From Solibacillus palustris (GTDB taxonomy: Bacteria; Bacillota; Bacilli; Bacillales_A; Planococcaceae): a stretch of 47,369 bases of DNA. The translations under genes and the position numbers were made by a program. Positions 16,608-26,401 of this stretch are shown here, one piece after another. Each line of letters starts with the position of its first letter. Positions within the stretch are counted from its first letter, which is position 1. Under the pieces are notes generated by a model that was not told the DNA's origin, made no database searches, and saw nothing but the letters and a program-made list of their open reading frames with translations. The stretch lies in assembly GCF_022549215.1 (NCBI RefSeq), contig NZ_JAKZFC010000012.1:1-47369 (forward strand), written 5' to 3'.

Positions 16608-17117
16608 TTATAAAACTACACTCGTATACAATTTCAAATTCACCGACCTATACTCACTACACACACTAATAGAAAGGTCGTTAAATGAGAAGGAAATGAC
16701 ATTGTATTCATTGGCATAGCTATTTAAGTCAGACATATTATCGTTAATACCCTCACCTGTAAATTTTAAAATAGCTTCTTTCCTCGTCCAAATTTCAGAA
16801 AATAAAGTACCCCTGTTCAATTTATCTTTTTCTTGTTCATGTAATATCCAACCGTATAATGACTCGTCATAAGGTATATTATTAGCCTCTACATCTATTC
16901 CAATATGCCCTATTTCGCTAAAAGCAATTACCAAAAAACGATCTGTATGCCCCCAATTTATAAATTTATCTTCATTTACAATGTAAGGTTTACCCCGTGC
17001 ATCTTTTTTGATTTGAATCCTGTCAAACATACGTTCAATAATATTTGTAGCCCAATTTTCTTTAGGTTCATTAAAATTAATTTTACTTTTCCAATCTTCA
17101 ATAATGTATATCTCCAT
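16608..17117 (-). CDS. Sfp-type 4'-phosphopantetheinyl transferase
   Basis: A 169-aa enzyme expected to move the phosphopantetheine arm of CoA to the serine of a carrier domain. The Mg-binding motif is GIDVE (73-77, D75 and E77). The second signature is IWTRKEAILKFTGEG, with E114 and K118, and the NWGH segment matches the usual N-L-S-H position. It is shorter than Sfp (about 220 aa), mainly at the N-terminus, but the two signature motifs are intact. Start ATG at 17117 with GGGG 10 bases upstream. The next gene upstream in the same direction is an NRPS-like enzyme with a carrier domain, its obvious substrate. AusA/AusB in Staphylococcus aureus is a comparable NRPS-PPTase pair. Confidence 0.85.
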   Translation of the reverse strand: MEIYIIEDWKSKINFNEPKENWATNIIERMFDRIQIKKDARGKPYIVNEDKFINWGHTDRFLVIAFSEIGHIGIDVEANNIPYDESLYGWILHEQEKDKLNRGTLFSEIWTRKEAILKFTGEGINDNMSDLNSYANEYNVISFSFNDLSISVCSEYRSVNLKLYTSVVL

Positions 17118-17138
17118 TTACACTTTTCCCCTTAATAA

Positions 17139-17180
17139 AAAAGGGCTTGTCCGAAAATTAATTTCTGGACAAGCCCTTTG
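17139..17180 (-). terminator. Strong hairpin, likely terminator of the NRPS-like gene
   Basis: Perfect 13-base stem AAAGGGCTTGTCC / GGACAAGCCCTTT around a 14-base loop. On the minus strand it is followed by a T run. It would separate the NRPS-like transcript from the PPTase gene unless read through. Confidence 0.75.
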
Positions 17181-17293
17181 CACCGACGATGGTGAGAATT
17201 TATTCTTACCACCGCAGAAGCACCGCCACAGCGGATGATTAACACATAAGTGGAACACTGTCCTAAAAGTAAATACTTTTTGGACAGCCCCTT
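17139..17293. repeat. MITE-like element with inverted ends
   Basis: The left end AAGGGCTTGTCCGAAAA (from 17141) and the right end, read inward on the minus strand as AAGGGGCTGTCCAAAAA (17277-17293), are imperfect inverted repeats around about 120 bases with further small hairpins (CACCGACGATGGTG and others). Such GGCTGTCC-type ends resemble IS termini. No transposase and no clear target duplication is seen. It lies exactly between the NRPS-like gene and the PPTase gene. Confidence 0.5.
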
Positions 17294-17301
17294 ACTTCTT
17301 G

Positions 17302-20253
17302 TTATGCCATGACTGCTTCTTTAATAAAACCAACTGAAATCGCATGGTTAATTAATTTACCAATGTACTCTGTATCAAGTGCAGGAATGTTAGCAAGTTC
17401 TAGCACTTTCATTGTATTAGTACTATCATATACTGCATTAGAATCGTTAGCGCCATCACCATCTAACTGTGCAACCGCTAAGTTCTTCACTTCTTCGCTT
17501 ACCCCTTCACTTAGGATGTATGAGTTATAAGCATCTCGTTCTACCAATGTAATATCAAAACCTAGCTCGTTTAACTCTGCAATTAGTTTTTCAAAAGTAA
17601 TAGGGTTAGGATGACTCACATGATACACACGTTGTGGGTTATCCGTTTTCAGTACAGACTTTACTACTACCTCACTAGCAAAATCAATTGGTGTGAAATC
17701 TACTTTCCATAAAACATTCGGTGCTTTATTACCAAGGATCATGAGCTTTAACATACGATAAAATGCGTTAGCATCAATATTACTTTGGAATTTACCATCA
17801 CAATAACGCCCCACTAAATTACCCATGCGGTAAACAAAGACTTGTTTGCCTTCTTTTACTTTATCTAGTACCCACTTTTCAGCAATCATTTTTGTATCCG
17901 TGTATACACTTTCTACAGATAAGCCGTCTGGCATTTCTGTAGTACCTTCAAGTAAACTCCATTTACCTTCTGCCAATAAATCTTCTACTACCCCAACAGT
18001 TGAGATATGGTGGAATACGATTTTAGGGTTCACTTCTACTAATTCAAAGATGTTTTGCGTACCTTGTACATTGATTTTTTCAAAGTGTTCTCTATCACCA
18101 AAATGGCGCACATCAGCAGCACTATGAATAATTGCATCAATGCTTAGAGCTAACTCGTTAAATTCTTCTTCTTTTAACCCTAAGTATTTTTCAGTTAAGT
18201 TACCGTTAACGACTTCAATCTGTGACGACACTTCTTTATTGAAGAAGTATTGAACTGTATCGTTTACACGTTGGTTTGCATTGTCACCACGTACTACCAA
18301 TACTACTCTTTTACCTTCTTCTACTAGTTTATTCGCAATGTGACTACCTAGGAAACCAGTAGCGCCAGTTACAAGTACAGTTTCAACGGTAGGTAATACC
18401 TCATTGACATGCATTTTAGGGAATTCTGTAAGCTGCGTAAATTCCTTTTTAAACTCTTGTACCGCTAGCTTAGAATCCGCCTTTACTTTTTCAGCTAGAT
18501 TTTCTATTGTCTTCAATTCAAAGAAATCCTTAATTGATAACGTACTGTACGTTACCTTCAACTTAGATAAAATAGCGATGATTTTTAAAGAGTGACCCCC
18601 AATGTCGAATAAATCGTCCGTTACCCCGATGTCCTCTAATCCTAAAACAGCTTTCCATGCTTCAAGTATATCTGCTTCTACTTCATTACGAGGTGCTACA
18701 ATAATATCAGATTTATGCATGACTACTTGATCCGCTTCTAATTGTTCTAATTTTTTGCGGTCTGCCTTACCAGTAGGTGCAAAAGGAATATCTTCAATCT
18801 GTTTAAGCTTTGTTGGAATCATATAGCTAGGTAATGTTTCTTTTAAATTCTCGACGATATGATGGAATGGTAATTCAACATCAGCAGTGAAGAATCCTTT
18901 TAAAGTCTTTTCACCGTCAATGACCTCAACCACTACTACTGCATCATTCACTTCAGCTATCTCGTTCATACGCGTTTCAATCTCGGCAATTTCAATACGA
19001 TGCCCACGGATTTTTACTTGCGTGTCTTTACGTGATACAAATTCAATATTTCCATCTGCTAAACGTTTTACTAAATCTCCTGATTTATAAAGCATACCGC
19101 CATGGATATTTTCATCAAAAGGATTCTTGATAAATTCTGAATCTGTTTTTTCTTTATTGTTCAGGTAGCCTAAAGAAATACCTTCCGAAGCAATCCATAA
19201 CTCCCCTACTTCATCAGTAGCACAAATATTACCTTCTTCATTTACTACATAAAGCTTCGTCCCTGGCAAATCATTACCAATCGGAACACTGAATACAGAC
19301 TCGTCTAAATTGTTTGGTACTTCATAACATGTAACAATAGCTGTCGTTTCTGTTGGTCCATATAGATTGAAGAAACGAATTTCCTCACCGATGCTAGATT
19401 TGAATTTACGTGCTAAATCACCTGTTAATAACTCTCCTGCAACCCCTACAATTTTTACGTTTTTAAATGTGTTTAATTTTCGCTCGTTTACATAGTTTAC
19501 GATGCGGTTGAAAAATACGGTTGGAATCGCAGGAATAATTGAAATGCCCTCCCGTTGAATTACTGATAGGAAACCTTCCTCCGACATACGTTCAGAATCA
19601 TCAATTAAGTATAATGTTGCCCCGCTATATAGAGATGCAAACGTATCTAAAATTGAAGCGTCGAAGCTGTATGTAGCAAATTGCATAATAATATCTTCAT
19701 TTGTAATGCACCAATCTTTTAACATATATTCCATAAGATTGATTACCCCACGTTGGCGAATTAACGTGCCTTTAGGGTTTCCAGTAGTACCTGAAGTGTA
19801 AATAACATATGCTAAATCATCAATAGCATCGTCAGTAAATTCGATGTCTACCTTTTCTAAAGTTTTTAGGTTCTCCATTAATAAGACATTGGTATTTCCA
19901 GCTACTAAATCTGTAATATTGTCTAAAAGACTCTCACTTGTAATTACATTAGTGGATTTCGTGTCATTAATAATGTATTTATTTCGTTCTACTGGGTGCG
20001 TAGGGTCAAGTGGCACATACACACCGCCAGCTTTAATAATACCTAAAATTGAAATGACTGTTTCCATACTACGCTTTAAATAGATACTAACAAACTCACC
20101 CTTTTGCAAACCTTTTTCCTTTAGATAGTTAGCAATTTTATTTGATTCTTCATTTAGCTCGTTATATGTAATTGTTTTCTTACCTTCTTTAATCGCTACG
20201 CACTCACCGAAGCGAGCTACTACTCCATTAAACTCTTTTAAAATTGTATTCAT
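17302..20253 (-). CDS. Single-module A-T-R NRPS-like enzyme
   Basis: A 983-aa enzyme of three domains. Adenylation (about 1-510): A3 TSGTTGNPKG (153-162), A4 FDAS (197-200), A5 NLYGPTET (296-303), A7 YKSGDL, A8 IRGHRIEIAEIE, A10 PTGKADRKKL with K496. Carrier (about 520-590): DIGGHSLK, with S555 as pantetheine site. NAD(P)H-dependent thioester reductase (about 620-975): VTGATGFLGSHI nucleotide loop, and Y784-x3-K788 of the short-chain-dehydrogenase type. There is no condensation domain. It should activate one amino acid and release it as an aldehyde or alcohol. D198 at the amine-binding position favours an alpha-amino acid. By eye alignment with GrsA, the pocket residues are D-A-L-P-G-A-L-A-I plus K496, which matches no code I know. 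Start ATG at 20253, AGGAG 7 bases upstream. Confidence 0.88.
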   Translation of the reverse strand: MNTILKEFNGVVARFGECVAIKEGKKTITYNELNEESNKIANYLKEKGLQKGEFVSIYLKRSMETVISILGIIKAGGVYVPLDPTHPVERNKYIINDTKSTNVITSESLLDNITDLVAGNTNVLLMENLKTLEKVDIEFTDDAIDDLAYVIYTSGTTGNPKGTLIRQRGVINLMEYMLKDWCITNEDIIMQFATYSFDASILDTFASLYSGATLYLIDDSERMSEEGFLSVIQREGISIIPAIPTVFFNRIVNYVNERKLNTFKNVKIVGVAGELLTGDLARKFKSSIGEEIRFFNLYGPTETTAIVTCYEVPNNLDESVFSVPIGNDLPGTKLYVVNEEGNICATDEVGELWIASEGISLGYLNNKEKTDSEFIKNPFDENIHGGMLYKSGDLVKRLADGNIEFVSRKDTQVKIRGHRIEIAEIETRMNEIAEVNDAVVVVEVIDGEKTLKGFFTADVELPFHHIVENLKETLPSYMIPTKLKQIEDIPFAPTGKADRKKLEQLEADQVVMHKSDIIVAPRNEVEADILEAWKAVLGLEDIGVTDDLFDIGGHSLKIIAILSKLKVTYSTLSIKDFFELKTIENLAEKVKADSKLAVQEFKKEFTQLTEFPKMHVNEVLPTVETVLVTGATGFLGSHIANKLVEEGKRVVLVVRGDNANQRVNDTVQYFFNKEVSSQIEVVNGNLTEKYLGLKEEEFNELALSIDAIIHSAADVRHFGDREHFEKINVQGTQNIFELVEVNPKIVFHHISTVGVVEDLLAEGKWSLLEGTTEMPDGLSVESVYTDTKMIAEKWVLDKVKEGKQVFVYRMGNLVGRYCDGKFQSNIDANAFYRMLKLMILGNKAPNVLWKVDFTPIDFASEVVVKSVLKTDNPQRVYHVSHPNPITFEKLIAELNELGFDITLVERDAYNSYILSEGVSEEVKNLAVAQLDGDGANDSNAVYDSTNTMKVLELANIPALDTEYIGKLINHAISVGFIKEAVMA

Positions 20254-20296
20254 AATAAAACTCCTATGACTGTTGTGTATGTAATTATGTATTAAT

Positions 20297-20326
20297 ACAA
20301 GGGGATGCTTTTGATAATCCCCCTGT
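20297..20326. other. Hairpin between chemoreceptor and NRPS-like genes
   Basis: A 10-base stem with one mismatch (20297-20306 with 20317-20326, GGGGAT core) but no T run after it on the minus strand. It may reduce read-through, or act as an RNA-processing site, between the two leftward genes. Confidence 0.45.
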
Positions 20327-20333
20327 ACGTTTA

Positions 20334-22079
20334 TTATTTATTAAATTTGCTAACTTCTTCCTCTAACTGCTCAGAAGTGTCTGTTAATTGTTTTGACATA
20401 TTACCGATTGTCCCCAGAGTTGCTTGTTGATTTTCTACGTTTTCAACAATAGCCTCATAGCCACCTAAAATTTCTTTAGCACTAGATGACAAGGTTACAA
20501 TCATAGCTGTTGTTTCCTCTACGCCTGCTGATATTTCTTCTGACGAACTTGATACATTTTGTAATTTTGCTGAGATATCCGTATTAAAGTTAAGAATTTT
20601 ATTAAACATTTCACTTGTTTCTTGTGTTAATAATCTGCCTGTTGAAACTTCATTCTGAATACCAGACATAACTGTTTCGGCTTCTTTTACAGAAGCGCGT
20701 ACTCTATTGACTAATTCACGAATATCTTCTGTCGACTGTGCGGATTGTTCAGAAAGCTTTTTAACCTCTTGAGCGACTACTGCAAATCCTTTTCCATGCT
20801 CTCCCGCTCTTGCTGCTTCTATACTTGCGTTTAATGCAAGTAAGTTCGTATTGCTTGAAATTGAATTAATAACTGTTAGAATTGTTCCAATTTCATCTGA
20901 CAGTTGTACTAAATTTTCGATCGTTCTATTTGATTCTTCAACATCATTTTTAATAGATACCATTTGGTCTGATACTTTTTCTGTTAGTACTTTACCATTT
21001 TCAGTATAAGAAATAACTTCTTCTGAATATTTGTATACATCCGCTACATTTGAAGCGATTTCCTGTACTTGTTTTGACATGTCTTCCATTGAATATGCCG
21101 CTTCCTCAATAGAAGTTTCCTGTCCACTTAAAGTAATCTTCATATTATTTACTGAATCCGTGATCTTTTCAGATGATTCGTAAGTTGCATTAAATGTATT
21201 GTCTAATTCTTCAGCTCCTGTTTTTAAAGTAGATGCTGAATTACTAACCCCTTTTACCATATGAATCAACGAGTTGATCATGTTGTTGAAGCTTGCATTT
21301 ACAGTTCCTAATTCGTCTTTACTTTCTGGTAAGTCAGATTTCAACTCGCCATTACTAGCTTTATTAATGCCAACCAATAGGTACTGCAATGGTTTTAATT
21401 GCTGTTTAACAATAAAGTATTGAGCTACAATGACTAGAATAAGTAGTACCGATAACACAATAAGGGACATTTTTAATAAATCTATTTGACCTTTACCGAT
21501 ACTAGATGCATCTACATCAATTGCATAATAAGCAAATAATTCATTATTACTATCAAGGATAGGATACATAAATGTTAACCACGTACCAAAATCATCTTTA
21601 TAAATTTCAGTGAATTGAGGTTCTTTTGTTTCTTTTAACTTCGTTAGACCGTCTACTACTAAGCCTGGTTGTTCGTACATATCACCGACAACCATACCTT
21701 CAGAACTAAACGCTTCCCATAATTCTGTGTCAAAAGCAATTAAAGAGGTTTCATTTCCCTTGTCCCCACCTAGTTCAGTTCCGAAAATGTAACCGTGTGA
21801 TACTGATGGATTATATTCACTCATTTTATCGAACATATCTGTATATTCCATATGAGTTTTACCTTTAATATCAGTATCTTCAGCTAATTCCTCAATTACT
21901 GCACCGTCCATTTGCTCATACCAAGATTCTGATATAGCTTTTGTTTGGCTACGCAATTGCTCTTTCAAAAGACTACCTTGAATGAAATAGCTAACTCCTA
22001 TTAGAAATAAACTTATCAGTACAATTCCCGAAACAGTTGACATCATACTTTTCTTAAAAAACGTCATATTTTTAAACAT
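20334..22079 (-). CDS. Methyl-accepting chemotaxis protein
   Basis: A 581-aa transmembrane chemoreceptor. A membrane segment at about 13-34 and a second at about 204-224 enclose an extracellular sensor of about 170 residues (single-CACHE-like). A HAMP region follows (about 226-280). The cytoplasmic coiled coil has the conserved hairpin tip, with [20 protein letters not shown] at its centre. Start ATG at 22079, AGGAG 7 bases upstream. It lies 80 bases ahead of the NRPS-like gene and in the same direction, with a hairpin between them. I infer, but cannot show, that it senses something linked to the NRPS product. No other chemotaxis gene is nearby. Confidence 0.93.
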   Translation of the reverse strand: MFKNMTFFKKSMMSTVSGIVLISLFLIGVSYFIQGSLLKEQLRSQTKAISESWYEQMDGAVIEELAEDTDIKGKTHMEYTDMFDKMSEYNPSVSHGYIFGTELGGDKGNETSLIAFDTELWEAFSSEGMVVGDMYEQPGLVVDGLTKLKETKEPQFTEIYKDDFGTWLTFMYPILDSNNELFAYYAIDVDASSIGKGQIDLLKMSLIVLSVLLILVIVAQYFIVKQQLKPLQYLLVGINKASNGELKSDLPESKDELGTVNASFNNMINSLIHMVKGVSNSASTLKTGAEELDNTFNATYESSEKITDSVNNMKITLSGQETSIEEAAYSMEDMSKQVQEIASNVADVYKYSEEVISYTENGKVLTEKVSDQMVSIKNDVEESNRTIENLVQLSDEIGTILTVINSISSNTNLLALNASIEAARAGEHGKGFAVVAQEVKKLSEQSAQSTEDIRELVNRVRASVKEAETVMSGIQNEVSTGRLLTQETSEMFNKILNFNTDISAKLQNVSSSSEEISAGVEETTAMIVTLSSSAKEILGGYEAIVENVENQQATLGTIGNMSKQLTDTSEQLEEEVSKFNK

Positions 22080-22597
22080 AAATTTCTCCTAAAAATTATA
22101 TTGTAATATTACGTTATAGTATCAAGTTGTTATATAATTTGTTGCTTTACTTCCTATAAAACTATTTATTTTCCCTCCCTAAAAACAACTCCAAATAACG
22201 CTAACAACTTTAAACTATACCATTAAACCTATTATTTCCCAAGTGAATATAGTCATTTGGGTTGTTCTTAAAAAATCATTACTTTTTTAAAAGTAGGTAA
22301 AAATAATCAATTTATTGTTAATTTACAATTAAGTAAATTCCGCATATCCACCTAGGATTATTAAGCAAACTTTGTTTTACATAATGGAACTCACTAGTAT
22401 CGCATAAATAACGCTTGAATTTTCCTATATTTCAAAAAATATAAACACCTAAGCAGGGAGTAAAGCGTGAGAATCTTCAACACAAGAATTTAGCAACAGA
22501 ACAAAAAAACCAATCTCTGTGTGAGGAGATTGGTTTTTAAATAATGTTCGCTCAAAGTTGGGCTGCAAACGTGCTTTTAGATATTGAAGAAATCCAC
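22080..22597. other. Intergenic region upstream of chemoreceptor gene
   Basis: AT-rich, 518 bases without a supported gene. It must hold the chemoreceptor promoter. A TTGATA / TATAAT pair near 22090-22120 on the minus strand has an over-long 19-base spacer and is only a weak candidate; no sigma-D consensus was found. The terminator of fosB lies at its right end. Confidence 0.5.
22503..22538. terminator. Intrinsic terminator of fosB
   Basis: Perfect 13-base stem (22505-22517 with 22526-22538), an 8-base loop, A-rich on the left and T-rich on the right. It serves the leftward fosB transcript and can act in both directions. Confidence 0.88.
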
Positions 22598-23020
22598 CTA
22601 ATCGAAAAACTCCATATGTGTTTTGTCACCTTTATAGTAATCTAATCTATCTTGTAATGTACCTGTATGAAATTCAAATTTATGTCCATCTAGGTCCGTA
22701 AAATAAATGGACTTTTTATCCCTTTCATCTCTCTGACGACTTGACAAGATATTTACATTTAATTTCTTTAATTTATCGTACATTTTATTAAAATCTTCTT
22801 CTTTAATTGAAAACGCGATATGTGTGTAGGATTGGTGTATTTCATTACGGGGTATACCTCGCTCTACATTCAGAGCAAACCACATTCCATATACATCGAA
22901 GTAAGCCGTTTTCTTACCCTTTACTAATAATTTTGCGTCAAATACATTTTGATAAAACTCAATAGAATTTTCTAAATCAGAAACAGAAAATAAAAAATGA
23001 TTAAGCCCTTTGATTGACAT
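22598..23020 (-). CDS. fosB: Metallothiol transferase FosB
   Basis: A 140-aa vicinal-oxygen-chelate enzyme that adds bacillithiol to fosfomycin and opens its epoxide. The metal ligands of the family are all present: H8, H67 (in SYTHIAF) and E116 (in [10 protein letters not shown]). The C-terminal [11 protein letters not shown] and the length match Bacillus FosB closely. The ATG at 23020 follows AGGTGG. It stands alone, ending at a terminator. A decayed copy of its first third lies 3.5 kb to the right at 26402-26546. Confidence 0.95.
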   Translation of the reverse strand: MSIKGLNHFLFSVSDLENSIEFYQNVFDAKLLVKGKKTAYFDVYGMWFALNVERGIPRNEIHQSYTHIAFSIKEEDFNKMYDKLKKLNVNILSSRQRDERDKKSIYFTDLDGHKFEFHTGTLQDRLDYYKGDKTHMEFFD

Positions 23021-23384
23021 CTTTCCACCTCAATAAAATTTCATCCTTATTTATAATATAAATCTCTGCACTCCTGCATGGAAATAGCAATTTTTCGGTT
23101 CCTGCGCTGTCCGAAGAAGCGATCATCATGATGAAAATTTCATTAAAAAAGCGCAGGACAGTATTGGCTTCAAACAACTTATTACTATTCTCTATGCAGA
23201 TACAATTCTTTTCCTCGTTCCATATCTTCTGAAATATTGTTGCTTATTATAGCTTCCCCACGTAAAGGTAATACACATTTGCCAAGTACTACTGTAAAAG
23301 CAAAAAAGGCAACTGTCAGCTTTACACTGATGTTGCCTTTTGTATACGCAATTTTAACATGATTATGTGAACAGGTGAATGATT
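23021..23384. other. Intergenic region between esterase and fosB
   Basis: There is no gene in 364 bases. It holds a long-range inverted repeat (CCTGCGCT at about 23102 with AGCGCAGG at about 23151) whose role is unknown, and the esterase terminator at its right end. It must also contain the fosB promoter. Confidence 0.5.
23302..23341 (-). terminator. Intrinsic terminator after esterase gene
   Basis: A stem of about 15 pairs with a small internal mismatch (AAAAGGCAAC... / ...TTGCCTTTT) and a T/A-rich edge. It lies 44 bases beyond the esterase stop. Confidence 0.82.
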
Positions 23385-24359
23385 TTATTTAACTTCTTCC
23401 ACTTGTTCAGTCTCTACCTTCACTCGGTCAAGACCAACTTTAATGGCATTTATATATTCCTGTATTACTTGTTGCGCTAATTCTGATTGTGGATTTATTA
23501 TTTCAAAACCATGGTAGGCACCTGGATATAGATGGAATTCCACATCAACGCCTGCCTGCGCTAATTTTGTCACATATGCGATTGTTTCATCTCGGAAAGG
23601 ATCTAACTGACCTACACATGTATACGTATAAGGTAAATTACTGTAATCTTCAGCGCGTGAAGGTGCAGCATAAATCGGCACATCATCTTTCCCATGTAAA
23701 TCCCCTAAATAACATGTCCAACCAAAATCATTTGTTTTTTGATTCCAAATCATGCCCTCTTTAATTTCATTCGCAGAAGGTGTATCATTGCCATCATTAA
23801 TCATTGGGTATAATGGCATTTGGAAACAGATCGAAGGGTAAGCTCGATCTCGTGCTAGTAACGTTAAACCAGCAGTCAAACCACCGCCTGCACTTGCACC
23901 AGCTACACCAATTCGATTGGCATCCACTTGTAATTCTTTCGCGTGTTCTGCAATCCATGTTAACGCACTATAGCAGTCCTCTAATGGAGCAGGATATGGG
24001 TGTTCTGGCGCTAATCGATAATCCACTGAAACGACAACACAATTCGACGTTTCAACAACTTGTACACAAAGATGATCATTATCTTCAATACTACCTAAAA
24101 TATATCCGCCACCATGGATCCAAAGCAAAACCGGTAATTCTGTATCTTGTTGAACCGGCTTATATATGCGAATACGTATATCATTGTCATCAATACCTAT
24201 AATCGTTTTATCCAAAATATCTACTGTTTCCGTACTCGTTAAAGACTGGTTTAATTGTGCCATTCCTTCACGAATAGCCGGCAAGTCATCCACGTTAAAT
24301 GCAAAATTTTGAAATGCTTCTAAACCAGGTAAAAATTCAGGATGTACTCTGCTTTTCAT
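23385..24359 (-). CDS. Alpha/beta hydrolase, HSL-family esterase
   Basis: A 324-aa cytoplasmic esterase of the hormone-sensitive-lipase group (family IV). The oxyanion motif HGGG is at 82-85, the nucleophile S156 is in GASAGGG, and D253 (QLDPFRD) and H283 (AYHGFE) complete the triad. The DYRLAPEHPYPAP segment is characteristic. It hydrolyses small acyl esters; the natural substrate is unknown. GGGGGA precedes the ATG at 24359. It is transcribed alone and ends at a terminator. Confidence 0.92.
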   Translation of the reverse strand: MKSRVHPEFLPGLEAFQNFAFNVDDLPAIREGMAQLNQSLTSTETVDILDKTIIGIDDNDIRIRIYKPVQQDTELPVLLWIHGGGYILGSIEDNDHLCVQVVETSNCVVVSVDYRLAPEHPYPAPLEDCYSALTWIAEHAKELQVDANRIGVAGASAGGGLTAGLTLLARDRAYPSICFQMPLYPMINDGNDTPSANEIKEGMIWNQKTNDFGWTCYLGDLHGKDDVPIYAAPSRAEDYSNLPYTYTCVGQLDPFRDETIAYVTKLAQAGVDVEFHLYPGAYHGFEIINPQSELAQQVIQEYINAIKVGLDRVKVETEQVEEVK

Positions 24360-24613
24360 ACTATTCCCCCATAGTCTCTGTCAATTTTGGCTCTCTGTAC
24401 TACTCTATTCATTCAATTAAGTAATTAGTACAACTTCAAAAACAACAATACTTTACTCATGTTATAGAAGTACTTTTTCTTATAAATGAAGGAACAATTG
24501 ATCTATAAGAAAAGTGGGAGGATGGGAGACTATTTGTTCCGATAACTTACCTAAAAATAACATATATTTATTTTGAAGAAAACACATCAAAACAATAGTT
24601 TTCTGATATTTTA

Positions 24614-25285
24614 CTATTCTAATTGAAACTCAATTGATTTTGCTTGATACATTTTATTACGGTATTCATAAGTGATGATAATACTACCCACAAAAGCACC
24701 TGGAGATAATCGTGGATGTAGTGTAGCAATAAGTTGATTATTTTCCACTTCATAGTTAATAATGCTTCCAAAATTAATTTCATTAAACATGGTCTCGGGG
24801 AGGAGCTTTAACGCTTTCACATTCATTACATAACGTTTCTTACCAATCATTATTTCGGCTTTGCTTGGAGTTAAGTTTGCTTTAACATTTTTATTAATTA
24901 TCGCCATTGGATGGTCAACAAGCACCTCTTCAAAATGATTAGTATCTATATGAAAAACATTCACTTCCTGGTCTAAAACACCTGTACCGTAACCTTTCGT
25001 TAAGATGACGATTAATTCGTTCTTTCCATCTTTATTAATGTCTTCGTAATATACTTGTGGCACATAGGCAGGATTGGTGACATTTATCCAAAAAGGTCTT
25101 GAATAAATTTTCCCCTTGAAATCAATTTTAAAATCTTGAAATAACCCATCCTTTTTCTTGGCATAGATCGTTATATTCTCCTTATCCAATTGAGCTACTA
25201 TAATCTGTTCTGGAGTTGCTGCTACTGCTATATAAAGGGAACTTGCAAGAAGAAATATGAAGCTAAATATAATATATTTTTTCAT
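24614..25285 (-). CDS. Secreted protein with calcium-loop motif
   Basis: A 223-aa exported protein with a signal peptide (1-22, cut near VAA-TP). DINKDGKNE (82-90) is a VCBS/FG-GAP or dockerin-like calcium-binding loop and is followed by a strand ELIVILTKG, as in propeller blades. The rest is beta-rich and unassigned. The ATG at 25285 follows GAGGTGGTG. It has no close operon partner: the acetyltransferase gene to the right is 163 bases away. No enzyme motif is seen. Confidence 0.6.
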   Translation of the reverse strand: MKKYIIFSFIFLLASSLYIAVAATPEQIIVAQLDKENITIYAKKKDGLFQDFKIDFKGKIYSRPFWINVTNPAYVPQVYYEDINKDGKNELIVILTKGYGTGVLDQEVNVFHIDTNHFEEVLVDHPMAIINKNVKANLTPSKAEIMIGKKRYVMNVKALKLLPETMFNEINFGSIINYEVENNQLIATLHPRLSPGAFVGSIIITYEYRNKMYQAKSIEFQLE

Positions 25286-25448
25286 TAGGTCACCACCTCG
25301 TTGTACTAGTATTCCCTAATGTGATTTTGCAATTCGACTTACCTGCACCGTTAGCCATAACAGCGTATAAATAACTTCGATGCGACGTTATTTCAAACCT
25401 ACACTAATAATCAGAATTGACTCCAGCGCTATAATTCATCGAACTTTC

Positions 25449-26225
25449 TTATTTTGTGTCTGGTGACTGGTATCCATAAGAGTATGCGAGACAGTCAAAA
25501 CCGCATTTTTCTAGAATTGGTTTACTCATTGGGCTGGCGTCAACAGTAAGGAAAGGATGTCCCTTTTCATACGCCTTTTGTGCACGAGCAGCTAGTAGCT
25601 TGGTGTAATAACCTTTCCCTCGAAATAACGGTAGCGTTGACCCTCCCCAAAGACTAGCAAAGGATGAATTAGCCTCCAGGTACATCCAAGCCGCGCTAAC
25701 AAGCTGCTCTTCTTCATAGATTCCGTAAAGATATAATGTGTCAGGACTACTCTGTTTATCTCGCCAAAGTCTTTTTCCAAGTTCCTCATGAGACTCGTTC
25801 CATATGGCATCTTCTAGATCCACAATATGTTGAATCCCTTGTTCGTCTGTTATTTCCTTAACATCAAGGAGTTGGCTATCCATTAACAAAGTATGCGTAC
25901 CCGCTAATTTCATGACCATAAGCGCTTCAGGCTCGCCACCTGTAAACCCTTCCTGTTCAAGTAATTCCTTCAAATGATCCGGCTTATCATAGCTATACAC
26001 CTTCCACTCAAAATCCTGCTTAAGATTATTAAAATAGTTTAATTCGTTTTTAATAACCGCTTTCACATTGTCGTTATTTACATTCGAAGCAATAATAAAC
26101 CCCGATTCACCAAATTCTGAAATGTGACGCACAACATGCTCGGTTTCTTCTCTTATGTATCCAGGTGTTTGAGCCTCATATCTAAGTTCTTTATGAAACA
26201 GTGAAACTAATTCGTTTTTATCCAT
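25449..26225 (-). CDS. GNAT-family N-acetyltransferase
   Basis: A 258-aa cytoplasmic protein. The C-terminal half (about 120-250) is a GNAT domain: motif A is LPLFRGKGYYTKLL, and the end of the fold is KPILEKCGFDCL. The N-terminal 120 residues form a second, degenerate GNAT-like half, common in proteins of this length. The ATG at 26225 has AAAGGAG upstream. The acceptor is unknown. The DNA just upstream contains the fosB remnant. Confidence 0.82.
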   Translation of the reverse strand: MDKNELVSLFHKELRYEAQTPGYIREETEHVVRHISEFGESGFIIASNVNNDNVKAVIKNELNYFNNLKQDFEWKVYSYDKPDHLKELLEQEGFTGGEPEALMVMKLAGTHTLLMDSQLLDVKEITDEQGIQHIVDLEDAIWNESHEELGKRLWRDKQSSPDTLYLYGIYEEEQLVSAAWMYLEANSSFASLWGGSTLPLFRGKGYYTKLLAARAQKAYEKGHPFLTVDASPMSKPILEKCGFDCLAYSYGYQSPDTK

Positions 26226-26401
26226 TGTCGAGCTCCTTTCAGGTTAAAATAATATACTATTAAATTAAAGTTTGAACATTTTCTTTCTGTTGTCCAACAA
26301 GTATGCCCATTAGATGAACGACACCTAACTCTTTGCGACTTTGTCTATTTTCCCAATACTAGTTCCAACACATTTTTCAACATTTGATAAGAGGTGTGGC
26401 T

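Noticed and set aside
17302-20253. Carboxylic acid reductase or LYS2-type lysine biosynthesis enzyme
   Set aside because: The A-T-R order is the same, but the NRPS-type A4 aspartate, the adjacent PPTase and the absence of lysine genes favour an amino-acid-activating NRPS-like enzyme. It is not excluded.
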